Source: Polyporus tsugae
Lineage: Eukaryota; Basidiomycota; Agaricomycetes; Polyporales; Polyporaceae
Direction: 5' to 3'
DNA: 64,000 nt
NCBI GenBank assembly: GCA_024305745.1
Contig: JAHRBS010000003.1
Span: forward strand, 1,674,001 to 1,738,000
This document shows, piece by piece, positions 28,104 through 41,638 of this stretch; position 1 is the first letter of the stretch; the number at the start of each line of letters is the position of its first letter. A program made the position numbers and the translations under genes. Under the pieces are notes generated by a model. It was not told the DNA's origin and ran no database searches. It was given only the letters and a program-made list of their open reading frames with translations.

Positions 28104-29734
28104 ATGCCCACTAGAACAAGGATCTCCAGAACCGACTCTTCCAAGGCAAGACACGCCGCCAACTCCAACAAAACATTGGGTTTCTCGCCTGGGAACGGCG
28201 CCGTGGCCACCGCTTCGGACAAAACTACAGGGAAGGGGAAGGGGAAAGCCAACGGCGGGGACGTCTCGAAGGCAGTCGTGTTGTCCGTGGTGGATTACTC
28301 CTTGATGCTAAGTCTCGTCCTCGGGGGATGCTGCTCGTCAGTGCATGTTGTCACCTTCAGCCACGTATGCAATTTCAGTTGAGTTTTTCGTAACCAGAAA
28401 CGTGTGGTCGTACGAGCAGCTGCTCAAGATGGATGCGCATGTTGGTGAGCGAGACTCGTTGACATCCTTGCCCCGCAACACGACTGACATGCCTCAGGGA
28501 CTACGCTCACGTTCTCCCAGATGCTGTTCATTACGGTGCAATCATTGCCATCCTTCCTTACGTTCCACAAGGATGCTTGGATACCGCGTTTGAAGCCTCG
28601 GCACGTCCCTCTCCGGAGCTGGGCATTGCAAGTCCTCGTCCTCACTTCGGGCTCCTTGATGAATAACTGGGTGTTCGCCTTCTCGGTCCCCCTGACTATT
28701 CAAATCGTGTTCCGTTCCGCCGGTGAGACCTATTCCCGCTGTCAGTGCAGTGTTTGATACTAAAGGACGCCACCAGGCTTGGCAGTGTCGATGGTATTCG
28801 GATACCTCGCCATGAACAAGAGGTATTCATTAGCGCAGCTGGTACGTCGAGAGAGTAGTATTTCCGCGTACCCCAGACTTATTCCCGTGCTCCAGGCTGC
28901 AGTCTCATTCGTATCCACCGGAGTAATATTGGCAACCCTGTCCCGGCCTTCGTCGTCCAAGTCTGCCGACGTTCCGATGGACATTGGAAAGTACACCGTC
29001 GGCGTCACCATGCTCATCTTCTCCCTCTTCCTCACCGCCACCCTCGGCGTGCTGCAAGAGCGCACCTACACCCAGTACGGCCCACATTGGAAAGAGGGCG
29101 TATTCTACACAGTGAGCTTTACTGTTCCAACTCAACTTTGCGTGTCACCCGGGGCTTTAAACTGTGGTGTTCGTGTTCTCAGCATTGCCTGTCGCTGCCC
29201 ATATTCCTGTTCTTCGTGTCCGATCTCAAGCGTGGGTTCCGCGGCCTGGCGCAACCTGCGTCCCTGGCCCCCTTCACGGAAGACGCACTGGGCAGCCTCG
29301 CGCCTTACGTTCCATACGCCGTCCTGGCGGCGAACATGATCACTCAGCTGGCGTGCGTCTCTGGCGTGAACCAGCTCAGCTCGGTACGTCCTTCCCTTCG
29401 CCCGCCCTCCTCGCCCCCCTGCTGAATTGCTGAATTCCATCCTGCCATCCCGTCCGCATGTCTCGACCAGCGCGTCTCCTCGGTGTCGACGAACCTCGTC
29501 CTGACGGCCCGGAAGGCGATCAGCCTCTGCTTCAGCGTGTGGTGGTTCGGCAACGGCTGGAACGCGCAGCTGGGCGTCGGCGCAGGCATGGTGTTCCTCG
29601 GCTCCCTGCTCTACACCGCGGTCACCTCGAGCCAGAACCAGAACCAAGGCCGGACGGGAAGCAGCACGGTCGTCATCGCGAACGGGAACGGGACGACCAA
29701 GGCGAAGAAGCAGCGGAAGGCGAAGGCAGAGTGA
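28104..29734 (+). CDS. UAA-type nucleotide-sugar transporter (YEA4/SLC35B4-like)
   Basis: Predicted ER/Golgi UDP-GlcNAc (and possibly UDP-xylose) transporter. Exons 28104..28336, 28398..28444, 28498..28722, 28777..28841, 28896..29111, 29183..29383 and 29471..29734 give 416 aa. Visible hallmarks: LVLGGCCSNVWSYEQLL, PRHVPLRSWALQVLVL, SLMNNWVFAFSVPLTIQIVFRS, YTVGVTMLIFSLFLTATLG, YGPHWKEGVFYTHCLSLP, and near the end TNLVLTARKAISLCFSVWWFGN with GAGMVFLGSLLYT. About ten hydrophobic segments are evident. The C-terminal tail (TTKAKKQRKAKAE) is lysine-rich, which may act as an ER-retention-like signal (inference). The N-terminus carries an extended basic Ser/Thr/Gly region. The 54-nt intron 28842..28895 is open in frame. 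Confidence 0.9.
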
Positions 29735-31240
29735 TTTCCCCTCAGCCCCGCCCCCGAACATCGTTTACGTTCACGGTTTGGGCTGATGATGGACTCGATT
29801 GGGGCCTTATTTATACCGATACAGATACAGGCACAGCAGACCAGGCGCACCTCCACGTGCGGCCTGCGTAACTTATTATGCAACGGAACGTGTCTTCTTG
29901 GCTTTTCTTGGGGGTCCTAAGTGTTGGTTAACGGGGCGATTCTGACTTCCCGTAGCGCTGCGGTATCGAGATCGATATTAGGCTGTCAGCACATGGTGGT
30001 CACACGCAAGTAGATAATAGAGCGGAATTGCAATGTATCGAGTGTCGACGATGATCCTCTTGCCCAGCCGAGTAACCTCCGAGGGGTTGGCTTTAAGTAT
30101 GGATGGTTCACGATTGCGATCGAGTCAGGTCAGGATGAGGTGCGTATAAGTATATTTGTTTGTGTAGGTATGAACAACATCACGAGACTTCTTTTACTTG
30201 GTTATGGAAATTGTAAAAATATCCCAAAGTGCGTATGCATGGACAGGAGACAGTGTGGTCTCGGGGGGAAAGAGTAGGGAGAAAGAGGAGAGGGGAGAAT
30301 CAGGGAGTGTGAGGTGATATACAACGTAACCGGCGAAAACGACCAACATCCATGCGACGAAATGAACGGACCAATCCGACCGCGGCGCCATGTCCTGCTC
30401 CAGGGGTCGATGTTAATGACCAAGGGGTAAATAACGACAATAAAAAGGCAGAAGAATGGATAGGGTATGGTGAACGGAGGGATGAGTAGGGACGATGTTG
30501 GTTGGCCGACACGCATAGCACGATGCACGGGGGACCAACACAGGGACCTGTAACGGGCACGAAACGGATGGTATTGGAGGCTCCTGCTGCAACGTGCTAT
30601 GTATGGCACAACCCTAGATAAAAAATTCGAGTAGGGAAATAAAAGTCAAGCAGAGAGAAACGAAACGAGACGCGCCGAAGGGAGAATTATGAACTTGGGT
30701 AACATATGTAGCGCGAAAGGAGAGAGAGGGAGGGGTTCTCTGCGGAATAGAGAAGCTACGTAGGATATACGGGATGCGTGAGGAAGAGCGTGAGGGCATG
30801 ACGTGAGGGATCATAAGATCGGAACGTGGATCCAGGACATGGCATGCGTGAGGGTCGGTGGGCGCGGGGGGAAGGGGAAGGGGAGACCGAACCCAAATGT
30901 CGACAGAGCGGGTCGGATACAGGTAGGATAGGTAAACTGATATGGACATGTTGGCGGATAGTGGCGGCAGATGAGCGGGGAACGGAGATGCCAGGAGGAG
31001 CGTACGGAAATGAGTCGAGGATATCGATAAATGAAGCGTGGACTACACCAGAAAAAGCAGACGATGAACCAAACAAGACCGTGTACAAATGAGATGGGAA
31101 GACAGCGCAGTGAAGTCCGCTTCAGACCGTATTCGAAACCGGTACTGGGATCGCGCCGCCTCTGGCACACCCTGTGAGCAGAGCCATGCTGTCGCAGAAG
31201 GGCGAGCTGCGTCGGATGTCAGAGCGCGGGTATGTAGGCC
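29735..31240. other. 1.5-kb convergent intergenic region
   Basis: Lies between convergent stop codons. From about 30230 the plus strand is rich in GA/GGAGA runs, so the minus strand is pyrimidine-rich. Several overlapping open frames on the minus strand are low-complexity Ser/Pro/Leu translations of this tract and are not considered genes. It most likely holds long 3' UTRs. Confidence 0.4.
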
Positions 31241-33125
<1,885 letters not shown>

Positions 33126-33462
33126 TATGCGAAAGCAGCGATGAGAGACAGGATGGAGAGACGAGGGAAGGTGAGGATAAAGGAAGGAATGCGGGCGCGG
33201 GGGAAGACAGCTGGGGGCGGGCGGAGGAGGAGGCCTGACGGCGGGAAGAGAAGAGGACTTGGACGATGGCACCGACGCTCGCTGCGACACCATCAAATCC
33301 CAGCGCCTCCAATCCACCAACATCTAATTAGTACTAGTATTTACATTACATAATACTTATCCCTTTGACTTATTGTTTCCCCTGGCCCTGGCACGCGGCG
33401 TCCCCGTCCAGGCCAAGTTCCCTCCCATTCCGTTCCTTTGTTCTCCTCCCTCGGCCTCCGCG
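33126..33462. promoter_or_regulatory. Bidirectional promoter gap YANK kinase/GUK1
   Basis: 337 bp between divergent ATGs. An AT-rich core TAATTAGTACTAGTATTTACATTACATAATAC lies at about 33325-33356, flanked by pyrimidine-rich arms on each coding side. Confidence 0.4.
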
Positions 33463-34225
33463 ATGCCGCCCCCTGCAGACTTTCTCCGTCCCCTCGTCAT
33501 CTCTGGCCCCTCCGGTGTCGGGAAGAGCACCCTCCTTAAACGCCTCTTTGCCGACCACCCCGATAAATTCGGATTCAGCGTCTCCCGTGAGCACCCATTT
33601 CGTTCATACTCTTCTTGCACATGCTGACAGCCAGCCTGCACCTGTCACGCTTGCCCGTCCGACCCTGGACGCCAGACACCACACGCTCGCCGCGCGTAGG
33701 CGAGGTCGACGGCAAGGACTACCATTTCGTCCCCCAGGAAAAGTTCAAGGAGCTCATCTCCCAGGCCGCTTTCATCGAGCATGCCCAGTTCTCCGGCAAC
33801 TTCTACGGCACCAGCTTCATGGCCGTCCGCGAGATCGAGAAGTCGGGCAGAAGGTGTCTGCTTGATATCGAGGCGCAGGTATGTTCGACATGACACTTGC
33901 CTGCCCCTACGCTTCCCCGCCGGACAAACACCCCTTCCAGGGCGTCCGCCAAGTGAAGGCCACGGATTTGGACCCCGTCTACCTCTTCGTCTCTCCGCCT
34001 TCCCTCGCCGAACTTCGCGCGCGGCTCCAAGGTCGCGGCACAGAGACGGAGGCCGCTGTCGCCAAGCGCCTCGCCACCGCACTCAAGGAGATCGAATATG
34101 CAAAAGAGGGAGCGCACGATCTCGTCATTATCAACGATGACTTGAACCGCGCCTACGAGATGTTTCAGGGCGTCGCGCTCGGACAACCTGTCGAATCGGA
34201 TACTCTGCCTCCTCTCGACGATTAG
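33463..34225 (+). CDS. GUK1: Guanylate kinase
   Basis: Catalyses ATP + GMP to ADP + GDP, an essential cytosolic step of GTP supply. Exons 33463..33586, 33676..33878 and 33941..34225 give 203 aa, close to the usual size. Visible motifs: P-loop GPSGVGKST at 15-23, [22 protein letters not shown] (GMP-binding Thr/Arg), [29 protein letters not shown], and the lid [22 protein letters not shown] with AVAKRL. Both introns fall at conserved family positions and the spliced frame is uninterrupted. The tail is acidic (DTLPPLDD). Confidence 0.96.
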
Positions 34226-34498
34226 ATGACCATTATATACCATGGTGCAATATCGACGTTAGAAATACAGGTATAAATACATAGATCTGGCAGGCGCAAT
34301 GTCATTGTTCGACCAAGCCACCGGTGAGAAACGGATGCACTCACAAGGTATTATCCCACCGTGTCCCGGGTGTCTTCTGTAATCGTGTAATACCGCTAAG
34401 GCTTAGAAGCTCCTGTCCGCCTGTCTGTAATTGTCTCACCCACATAAGTAGGAGAAACGGCGATGTGCTGCGAAATTGATCCGCAAACAAACGTTCTG

Positions 34499-35467
34499 CT
34501 AATAGCGGAAGCGCATGTAGGCCATGAGAAGTGCGGAGCAACCGGTCACTAAGGTACAGTATATCCGCGATTAGAGTAACACAAGGTATTCACGCGAGCA
34601 TGACGACGCACCGAAACCGACAAGGTATTGAAGCGTTGTGGCCTGTGTGCAGAAGCGAGCGCACTTAGATCCGCTTTCGCTGCCAAAGTAACGCCCCTTC
34701 GCCGCTGATGCGGCAAGCGGGGCTGACGGCAGAGCACACGCACCTTCGAGACTTGGATGGAGGTGCGGAGGGCCGCGATCTCCTGCTCAATGCGGGTGTC
34801 GACCTCCTTGATCTTCAGCTCCTGCTTGCCCGTCTCCTCGCGCATGCGGCCCTTCTCGAGGTTGAGATCGAGGCGGACCCCGGCCTGAGTGCGCGTGATT
34901 TCCTCGCGGAGGCGCTGCTTGAGTTTGTCGATGTCGGTCACGAGCCGGTCGTTCTCGGCCTTGATCATGGCAAGCTCGTTCTTCTCCATGAGCTGCAGCT
35001 CCGACTTGAGCTGCGCGAAGTCGACTTGTTGCGTGTAGTGGTGCTAGAGTGGGGCGGAGAAGAGAACGCCAAGCGGACCCGCGGCAGTACGTGCGGTCGG
35101 AAGGACGACGCGAGTTCGACTGTGAGCCCTAATGTGCGGGCAATGGAAGCGGTGGGGGGCGGACCTTCTCCTGGTCGGCCTTCGTGACCATGTTGCTCGT
35201 CATGTTCCGTATGCTCTCGTCGATGATTTCGGACATGGCGGACATGATGCCCTCGGCCTGGGCGCGGTTGAGCCCCTCGCGTTCTAATCGCCGCACGAAA
35301 TGGTGCGTATCGAAGTGGAAGTCCCTCCGCCTAGCCCTCGAGTCCAGTGTCCGACTGTACGAAGAACTGACTCGATCAAGGGCCAGCCGAGATATCCGCG
35401 GTGGGTGAGAAGTCCAAGAGGATGCTCGGGCGGCGTTTGCAAGGTTGGAAGAAAAGGAGCGTAGCAT
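34499..35467 (-). CDS. Mitochondrial coiled-coil protein, FMP32/CCDC90-MCUR1 family (DUF1640)
   Basis: Inner-membrane protein with a coiled coil. Relatives are linked to respiratory-complex assembly or Ca2+ uniporter regulation (family knowledge). Exons 35467..35165, 35043..34744, 34642..34618 and 34548..34499 give 225 aa. Visible parts: an Arg/Ser-rich presequence (MLRSFSSNLANAARASS), the conserved HFVRRLEREGLNRAQAEGIM and SNMVTKADQEK, then HHYTQQVDFAQLKSELQLMEKNE. A long heptad-rich helix follows (IKAENDRLVTDIDKLKQRLR to RIEQEIAALRTSIQ), and a C-terminal membrane segment ends LMAYMRFRY. The first intron has a weak GTCCGC donor but the protein context requires it. Exon 3 is 25 nt. The gene is divergent from MAK16, with about 230 bp between ATGs. 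Confidence 0.85.
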
Positions 35468-35696
35468 CGTCAGAGCTGAAGTCGAAGTCGGTAAAACGAG
35501 AGCAGAAAGCAGAAGAGGGAGCGGACAGAGCGGTAAGTAGTTGGAAGATAATGCGACGACGCCATCCTCAGCCTCGAGACGCCCATGAATGCCCGTGGGA
35601 ATCGATCAAGAGCCAATCAGGGAGTGCGTACTTACCAGATTTTCTAGGTGAACCGACTCTACCGTGACCCGCCTATACCCCTGCTGCTCGGACACC

Positions 35697-37077
35697 ATGC
35701 AGAGCGACGACGTGATTTGGTCTGTCATAAACACACAGTTCTGCTCCTATAAAGTCAAGTGCGTATCTTCGGCCTTCACACTTTAAGCCACCGCTCGTTG
35801 GAACTCACCCCGGCTTCGTTTACGCGCAGAACAACAACACAGAACTTCTGTAGGAATGAATACAACGTGACGGGTCTGTGCAACAGGCAGAGCTGCCCAC
35901 TTGCGAACTCGAGATATGCGACAGTCCGGGAAAAGGAAGGTGCGTATCCCCCCGACAATGACACGGACTAGGCTAACTCTGCTGCCGCGCCCTGTGATAG
36001 GTGTGCTGTACCTCTATGTCAAGACCATAGAACGCGCGCACTCCCCCGCCCACATGTGGGAGAAGATCAGACTCTCAAACAATTACAGCAAGGCTCTGGA
36101 GCAGGTACGCTTCGCGTCGTCTGAGACTGTCTCGATTCAAATCGTCGCTCCATGACAGATTGACAAGGAGCTCATTCACTGGCCGAACTTCATGATCCAC
36201 AAGTGCAAGCAGCGCGTCACCAAGATCACCCAGTACCTCATCAAAATGCGCCGACTCGCACTCCGGCAGCAGTGCGTACCCCCTCCCTCGCCCTTCTCGT
36301 CTCATCATCTTCTTCCTCTTTCCTGGTGCACGCGTTGATGCTTGCTATCCGCACCGCAGACCAAAACTTATTGGAGTGAAGAAAAAGCTCGAACGGCGCG
36401 AGGCCGTGCGCGAGCGCAAGGCCCTCTCCGCCGCGAAGCTGGAGCGCTCGATCGAGGCCGAGCTCATCGAGCGCCTCAAGTCCAAGGCGTACGGCGACAT
36501 GCCGCTCAACGTGAACGAGGCCGTCTGGCAAGCTGTGCTAGACCGCGAGCGCGGCGTCGAGAAGGAGGGCGAGACGGGCAAGGGCAAGGGCAAGGTGCTC
36601 GACCTGGTGGACGACGAGACGGACGAGGAGGAGGAAGAGGATGAAGAGGAGGGCTGGGGCGAGCGCGAGTTCGTGAGCGACCTCAGTGGGGAGGAGGACG
36701 GGCTGAGCGATCTGGAGGACGCTGTGGTGAGTGGCGCTTCTGTGAGAGGGGGCGGGACGTCCAAGCTGACTGGGCTTGATAGTCGGGAGAGGAGGACGAC
36801 GAGGATGAGGAAAGTGAGGACAACGAAGATGAGGAAGGGAGCGAGGAAGAGGCCCTGTCAAAGAAGGCATCGCTTGGCAAGAGGAAAGCACCGTCAAAAC
36901 CTCAAAAGCCTCCAAGGAAAGGCCCAGAAAAGAAAGCCAGACGTGGGTCATGCTCGTGTTTTGTCCAACTCACTGTACTGACTGTATTTCCATTCAGGGG
37001 GACCGAGGGTGGAAGTCGAGTACGAGCAGGAGATGGAAAGCGTACCGCTCACTAAGGAGGTACTTGCGAATTGGTAG
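35697..37077 (+). CDS. MAK16: Nucleolar protein MAK16
   Basis: 60S ribosomal subunit biogenesis factor (known in yeast). Exons 35697..35758, 35830..35939, 36001..36104, 36159..36271, 36360..36726, 36783..36942 and 36998..37077 give 331 aa. The N-terminal ribosomal L28e-like/MAK16 domain is unmistakable: [61 protein letters not shown] and [20 protein letters not shown] with MRRLALR. A basic helix follows ([22 protein letters not shown]). The C-terminal half carries two acidic runs separated by an intron, then a lysine-rich nuclear signal. The end [15 protein letters not shown] is conserved. The Cys-x-Cys spacing of the L28e-like zinc region is intact. Confidence 0.95.
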
Positions 37078-37354
37078 AAGTACCATCGTGCACACTGCAT
37101 GTGCTTATAACGCGTGCAGCACATCTATCATTACTATTTCATTTTTCATTATACCTTTATCCAGGCCAAGCTACTGGTGAGTGGAGTTACGAAGGTAGCA
37201 AAACACGGGTACGTCACGAACATGGAGAGGAGATATCCATAACGACATTATAAAACACTGTACGGTATCCAAGACATCCTGCGTATCACAGAGCAAAAAG
37301 CGTGAGAAGGTATCAGTACAACGAATCGATGACAATGCAGATATCTGCATGGTT

Positions 37355-38472
37355 TTACTGCATCTTGGATTTCTGTTTCGCGCGACGCTCCTCGATGTCT
37401 TTGCGCGTCATTCGGGTTCCGAGAATGGTATCCCAGTGGATGAAGAACGGCTGGGAGAAGTTGGACTTGATTCCGATCACCTGTCAGACGGGGAAACGTG
37501 TCAGGATGCATTTGCAACAGTCCTATTGGCAATTGTGCGTGGGGACATGGACAGACCTGGTGGTGTATATCGTGGTAATCGGCGTTGTTGGGGCTCGCGA
37601 GCTGGAGCGGGTCCCATGGCAGCCTGTAGCCGCAATGGTCATCGACGGTCTTGAGCGTGGATATGGCGAAGAGGAGCATGGCCTCGCGGGTGCTGAGTTG
37701 GGCGAGCCATTCGGCGACGCCAGCGCCAGCAGTATCGAGGAGGAAGCCCTCGACGGGGTGGTTATAGAGTGCGCCGAATGCGTAGGGGACGTAGAGGCGG
37801 TGGTGCCATGAGTGGAACTGCTTGTAGAGGAAGGTGTTCGTATGCATTGCGCGGTGCAAGAAGTATTGCCATGTGTCGATGAAAAACCTGGATATTCCCC
37901 GGCACAACGAAATGAGCAACCGACGCACACGACAGAGAGTGAGGTACTCACATGCCAAAGAAGAACTTGGCAAGAGGGATTGCCCACCAGTATAGAGTAT
38001 ACAAGCTGACCGCGCCCCAGTTGGCGAGCAACTGCTGTCCCGAACCCTCCCCAAGGATGAATGTCACCAGGCGAGCGAACGTTGGGGCAAGCTGGAGCAT
38101 GTTGGCGACATGGTCGATCTGGGTGCCGGTCGGCTTCTCCTCGATCCACCAGAATCCCATGACAGTCTGCACTATGTGCTGGAAGATGACGGCCATCAGG
38201 ACGTCCGTACGGGAGACCAAATTGCGCGACTTGGCTTCTTCGCTTTCGTGGATGCGGTACTTGTCGAGCCATTTGATTGTGGATATATCGAGGAGGTGGA
38301 AGAAGCAGCTAAGACTCCAGTAGGCAATGACGGGAACCGCCAAGGCGAGAACATGGTCTGCGATGCCAGGGACAAGGTCGACCCAAGGGGCAAAGTAGAA
38401 GGGGTATTGGGTCGAGAGGTACCGGAGGTGGCTGGGGTCGAGAAATGTAGTTGTTGTGTTCATGACAGTCAT
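37355..38472 (-). CDS. SUR2: Sphinganine C4-hydroxylase
   Basis: Di-iron ER membrane enzyme making phytosphingosine or phytoceramide (fatty acid hydroxylase superfamily). Exons 38472..37952, 37887..37557 and 37480..37355 give 325 aa. Membrane segments: VLALAVPVIAYWSLSCFFHLL and others. KYRIHESEEAKSRNLVSR is the typical Sur2 segment. Three histidine boxes are present: HRAMH (185-189), HSWHH (199-203) and HDIHH (279-283), along with PYAFGALYNHPVEGFLLDT. The final exon encodes IKSNFSQPFFIHWDTILGTRMTR. A second Met three codons after the chosen start is an alternative. Length and motif order are normal for the family. Confidence 0.94.
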
Positions 38473-38949
38473 AGCGGGAAGAAAGAGGAAGGGTCGTCGT
38501 CGTCTGCTGTACCTGTGTGAAAATAAAGACGAGCGGTGAGTCGAGGGAGGTCGATGGTGCAGGTGGGGATAGAGAGTCCGCCACGGTCTCGAGCAAACCG
38601 AGAGCTTGAGGCTTGAGCAGACCACTCTCACTCGGGTCTAGCCGGAACCGGGCCAGCGCGCTCACCTCTCCCTCTCCCCTAGCTGTTCTCCTTTCACACG
38701 TTTAATCCCTCATCCTGGCCACCATATCTGTTGGCTTCTCGTAGTCGCGCGGGCGGGGCCGGGTCTTGGTCTGTGAACACACTTGCTTGTAAGTAGTAGT
38801 TCAAGTTGGGTCGGCCATCGACGCTGAGCGCTGAGCGCCCATGGCGGATCATATTGCGATGACGTTGTGGCGCACCCGACGCAGCACCCACCTCTCACTT
38901 CCGCCTCCTCCTCCTGACACGCACGGCCCGCCTCCCAAATCCCTCCACG
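38473..38949. promoter_or_regulatory. Divergent promoter region SUR2/HSK3
   Basis: 477 bp between divergent start codons. No specific element was recognised beyond pyrimidine-rich stretches next to each gene. Confidence 0.35.
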
Positions 38950-39235
38950 ATGCAAGCCCAACCAGCGAATGCCACCCAAGCCAAGGACCGCCACTACATG
39001 CAGCTTGGGCATAGTTTGGCCAGGGTTTCGCGCGCCATCGCGCAGACAGCAGATCTCTGCGAGCTGATGAAGACCAACCTGGACGCAATGCGCGTTCTGT
39101 CTGCTTCCCATGCCGCGCAGTGAGCATGTTGGTCTGCTATCGATTGGCGGTAGCTCATGGCGTCCGCCATACAGGTTCATGACCGTGGCTATGGAGCTCA
39201 ACCCCGACGACGAAGCTGACGAGAGCCCCGAGTAG
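38950..39235 (+). CDS. HSK3: DASH/DAM1 complex subunit Hsk3
   Basis: Small outer-kinetochore protein of the microtubule-coupling DASH ring (family knowledge). Exons 38950..39119 and 39175..39235 give only 76 aa, in the family range. The segment RHYMQLGHSLARVSRAI followed by a helix and DAMRVLSASHAAQFMTVAMEL matches the Hsk3 pattern R-x-Y-x-QL...M..L...HA..FM.A. Hydrophobic residues are spaced as in a coiled coil. The intron splits the Gln codon before FMTVA. The acidic end is NPDDEADESPE. Because both exons are short the gene is easy to miss. Assignment rests on motif memory and should be confirmed by profile search. Confidence 0.72.
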
Positions 39236-40035
39236 ATGAAGGCTGGATGTGTTTGTCGGGACTGCTTGGGGGCATTCCGCTGTATGCCCCAGACTTCCAG
39301 CCATTGGGAAGACCCAGACTGGTCGGGATCATCGCATATATCGAGCTCGCCACCCCGGTTTGCAATGAGCCCCCGACCACTGGCAGCAGCGGTCGGGAAC
39401 ACATACAGTACGCGCTCTGTTCTATAGTTCTACTCTTGAGTCGTCTCGACCGCCTCAGAGGTTCGGTTCTTCTTTGCAGAATTGCTGAGACGGCGTCGAG
39501 CCTTCAACAAATGCCCCACTCCCACCCCCCATATATCCAATCACCCTCCACTCCGACCGTTTGGGCATGCTGCGGACTGACACTGTTCGATCCAATGTTC
39601 TACTATCGTTACTCTCTCAGCTGTATTGGTACAGTAATAATGGAACAAAATCCGTTACCCCTACACTTTTTCCTTGTTGGATATACTGCGCACTCTGCGC
39701 GCAGTTTGGGCTCGCATGGCGAACCGCTGCGGGGAGAAGTCTCCGAAAGGTGCTTTGTATGTTATGTACGGGCGCTATTATGAATTCGCATTCACTTTCC
39801 GCCCGCCAGCACAGGCACTCCCCCTCTCTCATAGCCGTCTTCCGTCCGCTCCTTTTAAACCACGTTGCTCGACATTCTGCCGCTTAGACTCGGTGATAAT
39901 ACTCGGATTCGCACATAGATTGTACAGCACTCTCTTGGAAACGGACACTTTCTCGCTCGCACGGCTCCCCTGCTATCTCCTCGTTGTTTCTCTCTCTCTG
40001 GACCCCCGCAGGACTCTGAAGATCGTGGCAAGCAT
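39236..40035. other. Intergenic HSK3 to VRG4
   Basis: 800 bp with short overlapping frames and no recognisable domain. A pyrimidine-rich stretch (about 39950-40010) precedes the VRG4 ATG and probably belongs to its promoter or leader. Confidence 0.4.
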
Positions 40036-41638
40036 ATGGCGAATGAACATCCGTCTCAGAAGGGGGAGGAAGACATCGTAGAGATGAAGAAAGCGTTGGC
40101 TACGGGGTCCGCGAGCTCACAGAGCAATGTTGCGCCCGCAGGTATGTATGGTCGTCTCGTACTCCTGCTTCATTCTCGTCTCTAGGTCGGCTGAACATTG
40201 CTGCTGTACATCTAGTTGCGCCTATTGTATGTTATTGCATGGCTTCCATTCTGATGACGGTCGTGAACAAGGTGAGTGGTTCGCGTGCGGATGGCGTAGG
40301 AGGTCGTTCGGGAGCATGCAATGACCCGTTCTCTTTAGTTTGTGGTCTCAGGACATCAGTTCAACATGAACTTTCTGCTTCTGTGTATACAATCCTTTGT
40401 CTGCGTTGCGTGCGTCTACACTGTGAAGAAGCTTGGAATCATTTCGTTCCGCGACTTTGACACAAAAGACGCAAAGATGTGGTTCCCGATCAGCCTCATG
40501 CTCGTCGGCGTCATATACACTGGTTCGAAGAGTCTGGTGAGTACAGTTGCTACAGTTTCTCCACGTGTGTGCGGCTGAGAGAGGGGACTTGCTTTTGACA
40601 TAGCAATATCTGAGTATCCCCGTATACACAATATTCAAGAACTTAACCATTATCCTCATCGTGGGTGGTAATCCTGCGTTATATCTCATATAATGCTTAC
40701 TTTCCTCTCATAGGCTTATGGCGAAGTGATATGGTTCGGTGGCCGGGTTACCAGTCTTACCTTGGTCTCTTTCATGCTGATGGTCGGTATCGGCGTGGTG
40801 TTTGGTTGGGTCGCGACATTCTCACATGGTACATACCCCAGGTTGTATCCTCCGTCATTGCGGCGTGGGCGGATATCAACAGCGCACTCACTGCTAGTGA
40901 CCCGGCCGCGGCGGGTGCACTTAGCGGATTGTCAAATATGACTGGAATCGTTTCCCAGCTCAACGTCGGCTACTTCTGGATGTTCACGAACTGTGTGACC
41001 AGTGCTGCATACGTAACTGAAATTCTCCTCAGATGATAGCAACTTGGAGCTCACCTTCGCTCTAGGTCTTGACATTGAGGAAGAGAATCAAGGGGACCGG
41101 GTTCTCGGACTGGGACACCATGTTTTACAACAACCTGCTCTCGATCCCCGTTCTGGCAGTGGCATCGATCATCGCAGAGGATTGGGGGTATGACAACTTG
41201 AATCGCAATTTGTACGGGCGTATTTTTGGCGTCTCTCATCGGATGATCCTGACATCCTTGGCAGCCCTCCCGACACTCGGAACTTTTTACTCTCCGCGAT
41301 TGCTTTCTCGGGAGGGGCAGCGGTCGGTATTTCGTACACGACCGCGTGGTGTATCCGTGCGACGAGTAGCACGACGTACAGGTAAGCACTACGCCGTATC
41401 TGTCTCCGGCATTCTCGCAGCTGACGTCCGTCCAAGCATGGTTGGAGCGTTGAACAAGCTGCCTGTTGCGGCGTCGGGGATGATCTTCTTCGGTGACCTG
41501 GTCACGTTTGGATCGGTGACCGCGGTCGCGGTCGGGTTCTTCGCAGGATTGGTTTACGCATGGGCGAAGAACAACCAGAAGAAAGCGGAGATGGCAGCGC
41601 AGCAAGGCATAATTCCGTTAGCGAACAGGTCGTCGTGA
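40036..41638 (+). CDS. VRG4: GDP-mannose transporter of the Golgi
   Basis: Imports GDP-mannose into the Golgi lumen in exchange for GMP, for mannoprotein and glycolipid mannosylation (known for Vrg4). Exons 40036..40141, 40216..40271, 40339..40536, 40604..40660, 40714..40782, 40842..41012, 41066..41211, 41265..41381 and 41437..41638 give 373 aa. Signature motifs are intact: FYNN in [13 protein letters not shown] and GALNK in [12 protein letters not shown], both GDP-mannose-binding. Other blocks are [42 protein letters not shown] and WADI. About ten hydrophobic helices are seen. The N-terminal cytosolic tail is short and charged. The C-terminus ([13 protein letters not shown]) is basic, consistent with COPI-dependent Golgi retention. 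Confidence 0.95.

Noticed and set aside
30194..31170. Cluster of overlapping minus-strand frames rich in Ser/Pro/Leu
   Set aside because: They translate a pyrimidine-rich tract between convergent genes, and all frames look alike. This is typical of 3' UTR or spacer, not coding.
33365..33865. 166-codon frame overlapping guanylate kinase
   Set aside because: Out-of-phase reading over exons and an intron of GUK1. The spliced GUK1 frame has all catalytic motifs.
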